Positions 1 to 9,744 of a stretch of 48,576 nucleotides of DNA are shown in pieces. The stretch covers positions 1 through 48,576 of the forward strand of contig JALTGP010000271.1 in the NCBI GenBank assembly GCA_027076905.1, read 5' to 3'. Made by a program: the position numbers and the translations under genes. Each line of letters opens with the position of its first letter. The first letter of the stretch is position 1. The stretch is from Campylobacteraceae bacterium (GTDB taxonomy: Bacteria; Campylobacterota; Campylobacteria; Campylobacterales; Sulfurovaceae). The notes beneath the pieces were generated by a model. The model was not told the DNA's origin. It searched no databases and saw only the letters and a list, made by a program, of their open reading frames with translations.

Positions 1-1077
1 AAAGGAGGGTTAGACATGACATTAGCACCTCTCTCTCAGCTGCTACATGGTGGTATTGCCTTCTATACCCCTATTAATACACTAGAGGACAACAATAGTA
101 TTAAAAGGGATAAGGTCTTCTATCTTTACCAAAGTTATGCCAAAGTGAAATCAAAACATTTGGGTTTTGGAGGAGAGGATAAAATTTACAAAGTCACCTT
201 TGCCATCCCAACAAAAAATCTAAAAATTGGTGTACCTGTAGAGTTTCAAGGGTTTCAAGTGGGGCATATTACAGATATTCGTAGTCACTATGCCTCAAAA
301 AAGAGAACCATAAAAAGTGAAGTCTATATCCTTATCCATCAAGATGCCTTCTCAAATACCAAGCTAAAAAAACTTGTAGAGAAGGGGTTAAAGGCACAAC
401 TTAGCACCTCTTTACCTGTTGTAGGGTCACAATATATTGAGCTTATATTTGATAAAAGCTATCATGCAAAAATAAAAAAAGAGGGTAAGTATGATGTGCT
501 ACCTACTGTAAATCATACCAAAAACTCTCCTGACATCATGGTACAAGTAAATAATCTTCTTGATAAACTAGAGAAACTTCCACTTGAAGACCTACTTATC
601 TCTCTTACCAACTTGGTTAATGAAAACAGAGAACCCATCAACAGACTTATCTCCAATATGGACAAAACGCTCTTGGGCGTAGACAAAACCATTTCAGGAC
701 TTGATAGAAGCGTTGATGATTTAAATGTTCTCACCTCCAAAGAGGAGTTTATTAACCTACCTAGAACATTAGAAAATCTTATCTATAATCTAGACAGCAC
801 TATTTCCAGTTTCAATATTACGGTTGACAATCTTAATAACTTTAGCTCCAACCAAGAGCTACACGCCCTACCCCAAAATTTAAACCAAGCCATTTTTGAG
901 TTAGAGAATACCCTACGAAACATACAGATACTCTCCCAAGAGTATGGAGGAGACTCAAAATTTGCAGACCAACTCTCCGTCACTCTCAAAGCGATATCAG
1001 AAGCCTCAAAATCATTTGATAAAACCAATAAAATGTTAGACAGAAATGCAAATGCACTTATTCTAGGAGATGAATAA
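1..1077 (+). CDS. MCE/MlaD-domain protein, PqiB-like (5' truncated by window edge)
   Basis: Frame is open to base 1 (KGGLD before the track's Met); MlaD-like segments (GVPVEFQGFQVGHITDI, GLKAQLSTSLPVVGSQYIEL) followed by a helical repeat region; next gene is a PqiC-like lipoprotein. Confidence 0.8.
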   Translation, partial: KGGLDMTLAPLSQLLHGGIAFYTPINTLEDNNSIKRDKVFYLYQSYAKVKSKHLGFGGEDKIYKVTFAIPTKNLKIGVPVEFQGFQVGHITDIRSHYASKKRTIKSEVYILIHQDAFSNTKLKKLVEKGLKAQLSTSLPVVGSQYIELIFDKSYHAKIKKEGKYDVLPTVNHTKNSPDIMVQVNNLLDKLEKLPLEDLLISLTNLVNENREPINRLISNMDKTLLGVDKTISGLDRSVDDLNVLTSKEEFINLPRTLENLIYNLDSTISSFNITVDNLNNFSSNQELHALPQNLNQAIFELENTLRNIQILSQEYGGDSKFADQLSVTLKAISEASKSFDKTNKMLDRNANALILGDE

Positions 1078-1637
1078 TGAAAAAAATACAGATACTACTT
1101 TTAAATATAGGAGTCATATTACTCCTCACCTCTTGTGGTTCAAAACAGCTCTATACCCTTGGAGACACCGCCCATATAAAGCCCTCAAATAGGACAACTC
1201 ATGAGGCAATTGCTGTGGAGAAGATAGAGCTACCTATCTATTTTATGGACTCCCCCATCTACAAAAAAAATACCCCCTATCACCTTGTAAAAGTTGATAA
1301 TGCCAACTGGATACAGTCTATGGATACCCATCTAACCAATGTGCTTATTGGCTATCTACAAAAATCTCTTAACACCGCGACCATCTATCCCTATCCATGG
1401 TCAAGTGTGGATAAAATTGACAAAAAAATCTCTCTGACCATTAGAAATTTTATCGCCTATAAACATCGTGTGAACCTAGATGCAAATTTTGCAATCTATG
1501 ATAAAAATCAGAAAAAAAGTTCAAACTATCTCTTTAGCACTAAAACTCAAATAGAAGATAACTCCGTGGAGGGAATGATAGAAGCGATGGATAAAGCTTA
1601 TTTTCAATTATTGAAGAGAATTAAATCACATATCTAA
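1077..1637 (+). CDS. PqiC/DUF330-like ABC-type transport auxiliary lipoprotein
   Basis: Lipobox LLLTSCGS; directly follows and overlaps the MCE gene stop; size and LYTL motif fit the family. Confidence 0.7.
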   Translation: MKKIQILLLNIGVILLLTSCGSKQLYTLGDTAHIKPSNRTTHEAIAVEKIELPIYFMDSPIYKKNTPYHLVKVDNANWIQSMDTHLTNVLIGYLQKSLNTATIYPYPWSSVDKIDKKISLTIRNFIAYKHRVNLDANFAIYDKNQKKSSNYLFSTKTQIEDNSVEGMIEAMDKAYFQLLKRIKSHI

Positions 1638-1680
1638 CTCTTGATTTAGTTGTTTTTTGTTATAATAAAATCTAGCACTT

Positions 1681-1705
1681 AAGCTATCCCTTGCGGGATA
1701 GCCTT
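1681..1705. repeat. Short intergenic palindrome (GCTATCCC-TTGC-GGGATAGC)
   Basis: Perfect 8-bp stem with 4-nt loop, no following T-run. Confidence 0.6.
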
Positions 1706-1725
1706 AATCCTAAAAAAGGTCTTAT

Positions 1726-2100
1726 ATGAGTTTAAAAAAGTTTTTTTTCATCCTGTTTACACTGTCCATAGCAGTTGCTATGTTTGTCTATTTTTATCCA
1801 AAAACAGACCATGATATTCATCAAAAAAATCCCAATAAACATTCACAAATACAACAAAAAGGAGGGGGGTTTTCTCTTAATCTTGAAAACCAACTCTCCA
1901 CCAGTAATGATTTCATCTTAATTGCATCACTCATCACCTCAATGTTATCATTTATAGGATTTATCCTCTCTAGCTACTACTCCATTAGAGAGCATTCCAG
2001 AGATGAAGAGCTATTTGATTTACAAAAAGAGAAAGAGAACTTAGAGATGGAGAAGATACGAGCCGAGATTCAAGCTCTGAGGAAAGCGAATAATGTGTAG
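1726..2100 (+). CDS. Hypothetical membrane protein, two TM segments plus C-terminal coiled coil
   Basis: ORF with hydrophobic segments FFFILFTLSIAVAMFVYFY and FILIASLITSMLSFIGFIL; charged C-terminus. Confidence 0.55.
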   Translation: MSLKKFFFILFTLSIAVAMFVYFYPKTDHDIHQKNPNKHSQIQQKGGGFSLNLENQLSTSNDFILIASLITSMLSFIGFILSSYYSIREHSRDEELFDLQKEKENLEMEKIRAEIQALRKANNV

Positions 2101-2122
2101 GTGCAATTTATTGCATCCTACA
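2096..2122. terminator. Candidate bidirectional terminator or REP-like palindrome between convergent genes
   Basis: TGTAGGTGCAAT-TT-ATTGCATCCTACA hairpin with one bulge, between the stop of ORF 1726 and the 3' end of polA. Confidence 0.5.
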
Positions 2123-2160
2123 ATCTAATATTTTTAAAATTAATTTTGGGTAGAGGTGGT

Positions 2161-4845
2161 TCACTTCAGCTCCCCCCAACTCTTCCCAATGCTTACAGAG
2201 CAGACTAAAGGAACATCCAATTTCATAATATTCTCCATAATATGCTTGAATCGTGGTGCTACCTCATCAACAATCTCATCTTTAACCTCAAAAATCAGCT
2301 CATCGTGTATCTGTAGAAGCATTGAAGCGTTAATCTCTTCCTCTTTGATATACTGCTCTATCTCCAACATAGAGAGCTTAATCAAATCAGATGCCGAGCC
2401 TTGAAAGAGTGTGTTTACTGATTCACGCATAAATGCTGATTTTTGTATTCCTGTGGCATTGGCATAGTCAAAAAAGCGTCTTCTCTCTAAAATGGTCTCA
2501 ACATATCCAATACTCTTTACATCCTCTTGAATTTTAAAAAGAAAGTTTTTAACAGTAGGAAAAGAGGCAAAGTAGTTGGTAATAATCGCTTTGGCTTCGG
2601 CACTTGTAATTCCCAATTCAACAGAGAGTTTTTTGGCTCCCATCCCATAAAGAAGACCAAAGTTTACCGATTTAGCAAAGTTTCGTTTCTCCTCTGCTTC
2701 CTCTTCTCCAAAGAGTTTTATGGCTGTTACCATATGAATATCAACACCACTATTAAACGCTTCTAAGAGTGCTTTATCTTTTGAGAAATGTGCCAATAGT
2801 CTAAGCTCTATCTGTGAGTAGTCTATACTAAGAAGTTTGTAGCCCTCTTTTGCCACAAATGCTTCACGCACACTTCGTCCCAATTTAGAGCGTACAGGAA
2901 TATTTTGTAGATTTGGGTCTTTTGAACTTAAGCGTCCTGTCGCTGTTCCTGTTTGAATAAATGAGGTATAGACTCTATTTTCATTATCCTGTTTTGCCAA
3001 TTTGAGTAGAGGCAAAGCATAGGTTGAGAGAATCTTCTGAACAGCTCGATACTCCAAAATTTTAGGAATAACCTCATGCTCCTCTTTTAAAGAGCTAAGC
3101 ACAGCTTCATTAGTACTGTAGCCTGTTTTCGTCTTTTTTCCTCCTTTGAGTCCCAAATGACCAAATAGAACATTGCCCAACTGCTGTGTTGATTTAATAT
3201 TAAACTCACTCTCACACAAAGCATAAATCTCTTTTGTTAATCCAATAATGGTAACAGTCAACATCTCTTTTAGCGACTCTAGCTTTTGAATATCCAGTTC
3301 TATCCCTCTTTGCTCCATGGCAATAAGTGTATTGACAAATGGGTACTCCACCTTTTTTGCCTCATCTTTGAGATGGGTTAACGAAGCCAACTCCATCGCC
3401 CTATCCAATGCACCATAAAGCATAAAGCTCATCCATGCATCCTCTCCTGCGTAAAAAGTGGCTGACGATATATCCACCGAAGCAAACGTTTCACCTTTTT
3501 TGACCATCTCTTTAAAGGGCTTCATCTCATAGTTAAAAAATTTTAATGCCAAACTGTCCAAGCCTACTTTGGTACCAGGGTTTATCAACCATGCCATAAG
3601 CATGGTATCAGCAAAAATATCTACCTCTTTTAAATGATGTTGAAAATAGAGCAGTGACAAATCAAATTTTAAATTTTGACCTATCACTTTGGCATTGAGT
3701 ATCTTCTCTATAGCATCTATCGCCTCCTCCATACTCACCTGCGATGTGACTCCCAAATAGGCGTGTGCAATGGGAACATAGTAGGCTTTTTTCTTATCAA
3801 AAGCAAAAGAGAAGCCTACCATTTTATCTTTTTTAGTATCCAGTCCCATGGTTTCAATATCAAAAGCTACCAATGTCTCTGAATTAATCTTATTAACCAC
3901 CTTAAAAAGCTTCTCTTTGCTATCGAGTGTAACCGCTTCAAAAGAGAGTTTATCCTCTTTATCTTCTATCTCCTCATCACCTACATCTACCCCAACCATC
4001 GCTTTTTTAAGTGCTTGTCGCATCTCAAATCTCTCAAAATCATCCATTAATGGGGTAAGATAGTTTTTATCTTCAAATCTAAAACTCTCCAAATCAAAAT
4101 CTTTAAACACCTCTTGGTTCATGGTCACCAACTCCCGTGACAAAAAAGCCTTCTCTTTACTCTCTAAGAGTAACTTCTGAATTCTAGGAGTTCCAGATTT
4201 TTCTATGTTCTCATAGATATGCTCTAGCGTAAAAAATGCATTAATCAACTTACTTGCCCCTACCTTTCCTATACCTTTGACCCCAGGGATATTATCAGAA
4301 GCATCTCCTAGGATGGCTTGAAAATTTATGAAGTCTTTAGGATAAACACCAAACTTCTCGAAACACTCTTGGGTGGTTATCTCTTTTCTTTTAATTGAGT
4401 CATACATCACCACTTTGCCATCCTCTATCATCTGATAAAGGTCTTTGTCATGCGAAACAATACGAACACGTAATCCCTGCTCTTTTCCATATTTTGCCAA
4501 AGTAGCAATAATATCATCAGCCTCAAACCCCTCTTTTGACAAACTTGCAAACCCCATCTCTGATATCCAATCTATTGCAATAGGAAGTTGTTTTATTAAA
4601 TCCTCAGGTGGAGCATCTCTATTTGCTTTGTAATCAGGATAAAGATCGTTACGAAAAGTTTTCCCTTTGCTATCAAGTGCAAAAACGATATAGTCGGTGT
4701 TGTGGTCACGTCGTAGACTATCTACCAAATTGATAAAACCTGTCAAAAGACCTGTAGGAAACCCATCTGAGTTTCGTAAAGGAGGAAGTGCAAAATAGGA
4801 GCGAAAAAAGAAGCCAAATGTGTCTATTATAGTAAGTGTTTTCAA
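2161..4845 (-). CDS. polA: DNA polymerase I (5'-3' exo, 3'-5' exo and polymerase domains)
   Basis: 894 aa; DSKGKTFR/EADDIIATLAK 5' nuclease, FDIETMGLD exo motif, DYSQIELRLLAHFS and QIHDELIFEV polymerase motifs. Confidence 0.97.
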   Translation of the reverse strand: MKTLTIIDTFGFFFRSYFALPPLRNSDGFPTGLLTGFINLVDSLRRDHNTDYIVFALDSKGKTFRNDLYPDYKANRDAPPEDLIKQLPIAIDWISEMGFASLSKEGFEADDIIATLAKYGKEQGLRVRIVSHDKDLYQMIEDGKVVMYDSIKRKEITTQECFEKFGVYPKDFINFQAILGDASDNIPGVKGIGKVGASKLINAFFTLEHIYENIEKSGTPRIQKLLLESKEKAFLSRELVTMNQEVFKDFDLESFRFEDKNYLTPLMDDFERFEMRQALKKAMVGVDVGDEEIEDKEDKLSFEAVTLDSKEKLFKVVNKINSETLVAFDIETMGLDTKKDKMVGFSFAFDKKKAYYVPIAHAYLGVTSQVSMEEAIDAIEKILNAKVIGQNLKFDLSLLYFQHHLKEVDIFADTMLMAWLINPGTKVGLDSLALKFFNYEMKPFKEMVKKGETFASVDISSATFYAGEDAWMSFMLYGALDRAMELASLTHLKDEAKKVEYPFVNTLIAMEQRGIELDIQKLESLKEMLTVTIIGLTKEIYALCESEFNIKSTQQLGNVLFGHLGLKGGKKTKTGYSTNEAVLSSLKEEHEVIPKILEYRAVQKILSTYALPLLKLAKQDNENRVYTSFIQTGTATGRLSSKDPNLQNIPVRSKLGRSVREAFVAKEGYKLLSIDYSQIELRLLAHFSKDKALLEAFNSGVDIHMVTAIKLFGEEEAEEKRNFAKSVNFGLLYGMGAKKLSVELGITSAEAKAIITNYFASFPTVKNFLFKIQEDVKSIGYVETILERRRFFDYANATGIQKSAFMRESVNTLFQGSASDLIKLSMLEIEQYIKEEEINASMLLQIHDELIFEVKDEIVDEVAPRFKHIMENIMKLDVPLVCSVSIGKSWGELK

Positions 4846-4982
4846 AAAGTACCTTCTGTTTTATATGGTGGAATATTACCCTATTCCACGTTATAGGTTA
4901 ATTTAGAGACAATTATAAACTTATTATTTGGTTTTTATAGTAAAATACTATTTTAAGTTTATATTTATACGAGGAGGGCATT

Positions 4983-5381
4983 TTGCCTTTTAAAACACAT
5001 GACCCTTATCTTAATACTGTAAAAAGAGAGATAAAAGACAAATATTATAAAGAGCGTAAACAGCATATGAGTAAAAATAAAGAGGGGATAAGAGAGTCAA
5101 AAAGCTTTTTATCACAAAAAGTTTATCTCAATGATTTTATAAATCTACCTGAGGGAATACTCAACCTACTGCTCTTTATCGCTTTTGTAGTTATCCCCTA
5201 TGTAGCAGGTATTGCATTTATATTTTTTCTTATTGCCAATGCAAACTTTGATACTTTTGATGATATTAATATTAATGACTATCTTATCTACTGGACAATA
5301 GGATATGAACTTTTGGCATCTATGCTTATAATATTAGTTATCTTTAGTGCCATAAAATTTAAAAAATTGAGACAACCCTGA
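4983..5381 (+). CDS. Hypothetical membrane protein (TTG start)
   Basis: ORF with GAGGAGG RBS upstream and two predicted TM helices. Confidence 0.5.
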   Translation: MPFKTHDPYLNTVKREIKDKYYKERKQHMSKNKEGIRESKSFLSQKVYLNDFINLPEGILNLLLFIAFVVIPYVAGIAFIFFLIANANFDTFDDININDYLIYWTIGYELLASMLIILVIFSAIKFKKLRQP

Positions 5382-5405
5382 AAATAAAAAACAATATTTT
5401 CCAAC

Positions 5406-5419
5406 TTGTTCTATATCAA
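5406..5419. promoter_or_regulatory. FNR/NNR-type box TTGTT-CTAT-ATCAA
   Basis: 9/10 match to TTGAT-N4-ATCAA, about 60 bp upstream of the first gene of the heme d1 cluster, which also encodes a Crp/Fnr regulator. Confidence 0.6.
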
Positions 5420-5479
5420 GGATAAAGAAAATAAAGCGTGTTATTATTCTTAACAAGTCAAAATAATTAAGGATAGTTA

Positions 5480-5851
5480 ATGCAAAAAATTGTTAAATTC
5501 TTATCAGTAGCCATACTACTAATGACAACCTATTCCCTAAATGCTTCTAGTGGAAAAAAAGTTTTTGAAACCTACTGTTGGGGATGTCACCATCAAACAG
5601 CTGTCGCATTTGGTCCTCCCTTTGAGGAGATAGCCTCAAAACGTAACCCTGATGAAATACGTGCAATGATTAGCAACCCTGCTTTGGTCTCTCAATCTTT
5701 TGGATACAGAAGAAATGCCATGCCTCCATTTCAACTCTCAGAAGAGAACCTAACTGCCATTACCAACTATATTTTATCCTATAAACCTTCCCTTAAATCT
5801 ATAGTAGATATAAATAGCACTTCAAAATCTAGTATAACAAAGGATAAATAA
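5480..5851 (+). CDS. Monoheme c-type cytochrome (NirC-like position)
   Basis: Signal peptide, CWGCH heme motif, AMPPF downstream Met. Confidence 0.8.
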   Translation: MQKIVKFLSVAILLMTTYSLNASSGKKVFETYCWGCHHQTAVAFGPPFEEIASKRNPDEIRAMISNPALVSQSFGYRRNAMPPFQLSEENLTAITNYILSYKPSLKSIVDINSTSKSSITKDK

Positions 5852-6975
5852 TGTTTCGACTCTCAAACCTTTTAAAGAGCGTTGTTGAGGACAGACCATC
5901 AAGGGTACTCAATGGAAGCATTGCCATTTGGAACTTTACCAATCGCTGTAATCTCTCATGTCTCCACTGCTACTCCAAAGCTGACCTAAACTCCATAGAT
6001 ACCCTAAAAACAGAGGATATTTTGGCTGTTTTACCAAAATTAAAAGCCAATGGAATTAAATTTCTTATCTTCTCAGGTGGAGAGCCACTGACACGAACCG
6101 ATATCTATGATATCGCCAATGAGTGTAAAAAAATTGGAATTATGACCTATCTCTCAACCAATGGTCTCTATGTACGAAAAAGCAATGCCCAGAAAATTCT
6201 AGATACCTTTAACTATATTGGGATTAGTATAGATGGTAGCCAAAAGGTACATGATAAATTTCGTGGACTTGAAGGCTCTTTTAAGGAGTCAATGAAAGCT
6301 ATTGACCTTTTAAATAGCTATGGCAAAACGAAAGTAGGTATTCGTTTTACAATTACAAAAGATACCTATGATGATTTGGAGTTTATATTTGATTTAGCAG
6401 AGAGACACAATATCCCGAAAATATATATCTCTCACTTAGTCTACTCAGGAAGAGGTCTTGATAATCTAGATATGGATTTAAGAAAAGAGCAACGCATAAA
6501 GGCAGTTAACTATATTTTAGATAAAGCCTTTGAGTATCATGAGACCAACCGAGATATCGAAGTGGTCACAGGAAATATGGAGATGGATGCGATACTCTTT
6601 TATGATAAGTTTATCACCAAATATCCACAATACGCCGATGAAATGAAAAAACGTCTTAAGGCATGGGGAGGAAATAGTGCAGGACGAAAACTGCTTAATA
6701 TCGACTCCGAAGGGAACGTAAAACCTGATCCATTCTTCCCAGCGTATATTGGAAATATCTTAAAAGAGGACTTTTCAGATATTTGGAGCAATAAACCGAT
6801 AGAATTACTCCAAAAATTGAGAGTTCATCCAAGAGAGCTTGAGGGTAAATGTAAAGATTGTAAATATCTAGAGATATGCAATGGGGGTTCACGAAGTAGA
6901 GCCTATGCAATTTTTGGTAATATGTGGGCAGAAGACCCATCATGTTACCTAGAAGATGTCACTATATATAGGTAA
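5851..6975 (+). CDS. nirJ: Radical SAM heme d1 biosynthesis protein NirJ
   Basis: WNFTNRCNLSCLHCYSKA (CxxxCxxC), FSGGEPL, C-terminal Cys cluster CKDCKYLEICNGG; adjacent to nirF. Confidence 0.85.
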   Translation: MFRLSNLLKSVVEDRPSRVLNGSIAIWNFTNRCNLSCLHCYSKADLNSIDTLKTEDILAVLPKLKANGIKFLIFSGGEPLTRTDIYDIANECKKIGIMTYLSTNGLYVRKSNAQKILDTFNYIGISIDGSQKVHDKFRGLEGSFKESMKAIDLLNSYGKTKVGIRFTITKDTYDDLEFIFDLAERHNIPKIYISHLVYSGRGLDNLDMDLRKEQRIKAVNYILDKAFEYHETNRDIEVVTGNMEMDAILFYDKFITKYPQYADEMKKRLKAWGGNSAGRKLLNIDSEGNVKPDPFFPAYIGNILKEDFSDIWSNKPIELLQKLRVHPRELEGKCKDCKYLEICNGGSRSRAYAIFGNMWAEDPSCYLEDVTIYR

Positions 6976-7009
6976 AAATAAATAAATATATAAATAAAAA
7001 GAGGAAACA

Positions 7010-8134
7010 ATGAAGAAAACTGTATTAAGTTTAATGACAACAATGGTTCTGTTTGCAGGAGTACCAAGTGATAGTGAAAAAATATTTGTCGTAGAGAGAG
7101 AGACCTCATCTGTTGCTATTATTCATCAGGGGCTAACCAAATCACATATGAGAAATATGCACAACATGAACCATGGAATTATTAAATTTGATGGTGATGA
7201 TGGATATCTTATTAGCCGTGATGGGTTTGTGGTACATTTTGACCCTAAAAGCGAAAAAGTTCTACATGAATATAAGACCTCAAAAAGTGCCATTGGATTT
7301 GTAATTGGTAAGAACTATGTGGCAGTGGCAAACTATGATGACAAGTCTGTAGATATCTTAACCCGTGATTTGAAACCCATTGATAAGATAAAAACAGGCT
7401 CTAAAAATGTGGGGATTAAAATCTATAAAGATATGATAATTTTTGCACAAATGGACGCTGACAAGGTGACTGTTTTAAAAAATAAAGCTGATAAAAAAGA
7501 GTTGCCAAAATTTAAAATTTTTAAAGAGTTTAAAGTAGGAAAAATGCCATTTGATGCAATGATAAAAGATAATACCTATATAGTAGGCTTCTTTTTATCT
7601 AAATCTTTTGGTGTTATTGACTTAGATAGCATGAAATTTTCTGAAATTAAAGTAACAGCAAAAGATAACAAACCCGTCTTAAAAGTCCCTCATTTTGGCT
7701 TTTGGTCACTTAGTGATGAGAGAACTTTTATCCCAGCGGTGGGAGACAATGCCGTCATGGTCTATGACAAAGATTTTAAATTTATTACAAATATTAAGAT
7801 GCAAGGTCTTCCTGTCTTTACCGCACTAAGCCCTGATAAAAAGTACCTAGCGGTTACCTTTTCAGGAAAAGATTTTCCAACTATTCAAATAGTAGATGCC
7901 CAAACATTAAAGATTATACAAACCTTTAAATTTAAGGGAAAAGTCCTTCATGTACGTTGGTCAAACATAGATGATTATCTCTATGTCTCTGTCAATGATG
8001 CCAACCAAGTCAATGTAATTAATACCAAAAAGTGGTTTTTGGAGCGTGAGATATTTCAGCTGAAAAGTCCATCAGGTATTTTTATCTATGAAGAAAAAAA
8101 CCAGAAGCAAAAAGTAGAAAAAAACAAAAAATAA
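7010..8134 (+). CDS. nirF: Cytochrome D1-domain protein NirF (heme d1 biosynthesis)
   Basis: Signal peptide, beta-propeller with FVVERETSSVAII start, position between nirJ and SUMT. Confidence 0.8.
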   Translation: MKKTVLSLMTTMVLFAGVPSDSEKIFVVERETSSVAIIHQGLTKSHMRNMHNMNHGIIKFDGDDGYLISRDGFVVHFDPKSEKVLHEYKTSKSAIGFVIGKNYVAVANYDDKSVDILTRDLKPIDKIKTGSKNVGIKIYKDMIIFAQMDADKVTVLKNKADKKELPKFKIFKEFKVGKMPFDAMIKDNTYIVGFFLSKSFGVIDLDSMKFSEIKVTAKDNKPVLKVPHFGFWSLSDERTFIPAVGDNAVMVYDKDFKFITNIKMQGLPVFTALSPDKKYLAVTFSGKDFPTIQIVDAQTLKIIQTFKFKGKVLHVRWSNIDDYLYVSVNDANQVNVINTKKWFLEREIFQLKSPSGIFIYEEKNQKQKVEKNKK

Positions 8135-8156
8135 AAACAGACAAAAGGAGAGAAAT

Positions 8157-8903
8157 ATGGTCTATTTGACAGGTGCAGGTCCAGGAGATATGGAGCTTTT
8201 AACTATTAAAGCACTACGTGTGGTAAGAGAAGCTGATGTAATTATCTATGACCGTTTAGCCAACCCCGACATATTAGAAGAGGCAAAAGATGGATGTGAG
8301 TTTGTCTATGTGGGAAAAGCAGACAAGCACCACAGTCTACCACAAGAGCAGATAAACGAAGTTATCTATCAAAATGCACTAAAACATGAGAATGTCGTCC
8401 GTTTAAAAGGGGGTGACCCCTTGGTTTTTGGACGTGGAGGAGAGGAGGGAATATATCTCTATAAGCGTGATATAAAGTTTGAATTTATCCCTGGAATCAC
8501 CTCTGCTATTGCCGTTCCCGAGTATGCAGGAATTCCTGTAACCCACCGAGGAATTACCGTCTCATTTCGTGTGGTAACAGGACATGAATCTTCAGGCAAA
8601 GACCACTCTCAAATCCCTTGGGAGAACTACAAAACCGATGATACTATTATCTTTTTGATGGGACTTCACCGACTTAATAAGATTGCAAATAAACTCATAG
8701 AGATAGGAAAACCAAAAGATTATCCTATTGCTGTTGTTAGCCGAGGAACAACCAAAGATGAGAAGACCGTAGTAGGTACACTAGAGAACATTTGGGAGAA
8801 GGCAAAAGAGCTACCAACCCCCGCACTTATTGTGGTAGGGAAAGTCGTTAACCTAAGAGAACAATTGAGCTGGTTTGAGCAGAAAATTAAAAAACAGAGT
8901 TAA
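8157..8903 (+). CDS. cobA: Uroporphyrinogen-III C-methyltransferase (CobA/NirE)
   Basis: VYLTGAGPGDMELLTIKAL, VRLKGGDPLVFGRGGEE, PGITSAIAVPEYAGIPVTHRG motifs. Confidence 0.95.
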   Translation: MVYLTGAGPGDMELLTIKALRVVREADVIIYDRLANPDILEEAKDGCEFVYVGKADKHHSLPQEQINEVIYQNALKHENVVRLKGGDPLVFGRGGEEGIYLYKRDIKFEFIPGITSAIAVPEYAGIPVTHRGITVSFRVVTGHESSGKDHSQIPWENYKTDDTIIFLMGLHRLNKIANKLIEIGKPKDYPIAVVSRGTTKDEKTVVGTLENIWEKAKELPTPALIVVGKVVNLREQLSWFEQKIKKQS

Positions 8904-8991
8904 TTGGCACTATATTTAAACTAAAGTGAGTACAATAGGTGAAAAGAACAATTTAATAACTTAAAATATTAAAGTTTAATAAGGTCAGTTT

Positions 8992-9711
8992 ATGGTTGAA
9001 ATTCGAGATATCCCTATGTTTTCAAATTTAAGTAAAATATTTCATAAAGAGTTGCGTAATAATATGTACATTAAAAGATATACGAAAAACAGTATTATTT
9101 TTTATGAAGGGGATGAGAGTGACTATCTATATATCTTACTTGAGGGCAAAGTTAGACTATATAAAACCTCCCCAAAAGGCTCAGAGATACAGATAAAACG
9201 AATGGAAGCACCCAACACTATTGGAGAGTATGCCTGTTTTGAAAAAAAACCCTTTCCCGCCTCTTGTGAATTTATAAGCGATGGAGTAATGGGACTTTTA
9301 CATTTTGATTATGTCTATAAATACCTCTCAGACCAAGAGTTCTCTTTGGGTCTTATCAAATCTTTAACCTCTAAAGTAATGCTCCTCTCTTCATTGGTAC
9401 ACAAGGAGACTATCCTCTCCTCAGAAGCCAAAGTGGCTGACTTGATGCTAGAAAATATGCTGATATTTAATCGTCTTAAAAACAATGAAATAGCCTCAAT
9501 ACTAAATCTAACTCCTGAGACATTCTCAAGAATACTCACAAAGTTTAAAAAAGAGTATATTATCCATCTGGAGGATAATGAACTAAAAATACTCAATGAA
9601 GAGGCACTCCATATTGTCATTGAGACCAACACCATTAAAGAGTGTTCCAGCTGTATTGATATCTTCAAAGCAAAATTGGAAATAGAAGCAAAACTAAATC
9701 AAAAAAAATAG
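8992..9711 (+). CDS. Crp/Fnr family transcriptional regulator
   Basis: cNMP-fold N-terminus (IIFYEGDESDYLYILLEGKVRLY) and HTH LTPETFSRILTKF with FNR-type E..SR. Confidence 0.9.
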   Translation: MVEIRDIPMFSNLSKIFHKELRNNMYIKRYTKNSIIFYEGDESDYLYILLEGKVRLYKTSPKGSEIQIKRMEAPNTIGEYACFEKKPFPASCEFISDGVMGLLHFDYVYKYLSDQEFSLGLIKSLTSKVMLLSSLVHKETILSSEAKVADLMLENMLIFNRLKNNEIASILNLTPETFSRILTKFKKEYIIHLEDNELKILNEEALHIVIETNTIKECSSCIDIFKAKLEIEAKLNQKK

Positions 9712-9744
9712 TAGTAAAAATAATAATATTAAAGAAAGAAAAAA

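Noticed and set aside
1861-1871. GGAGGGGGG tract in ORF 1726 as a phase-variation tract
   Set aside because: Only six consecutive Gs; shorter than tracts usually associated with slippage in Campylobacterota.
5380-5401. GAAAATA/TATTTTC hairpin after ORF 4983 as terminator
   Set aside because: Short all-A/T stem with no T-run; likely chance in AT-rich DNA.
9315-9668. 117-aa minus-strand ORF inside the Crp/Fnr gene
   Set aside because: Antisense shadow of a recognised regulator with an intact HTH.
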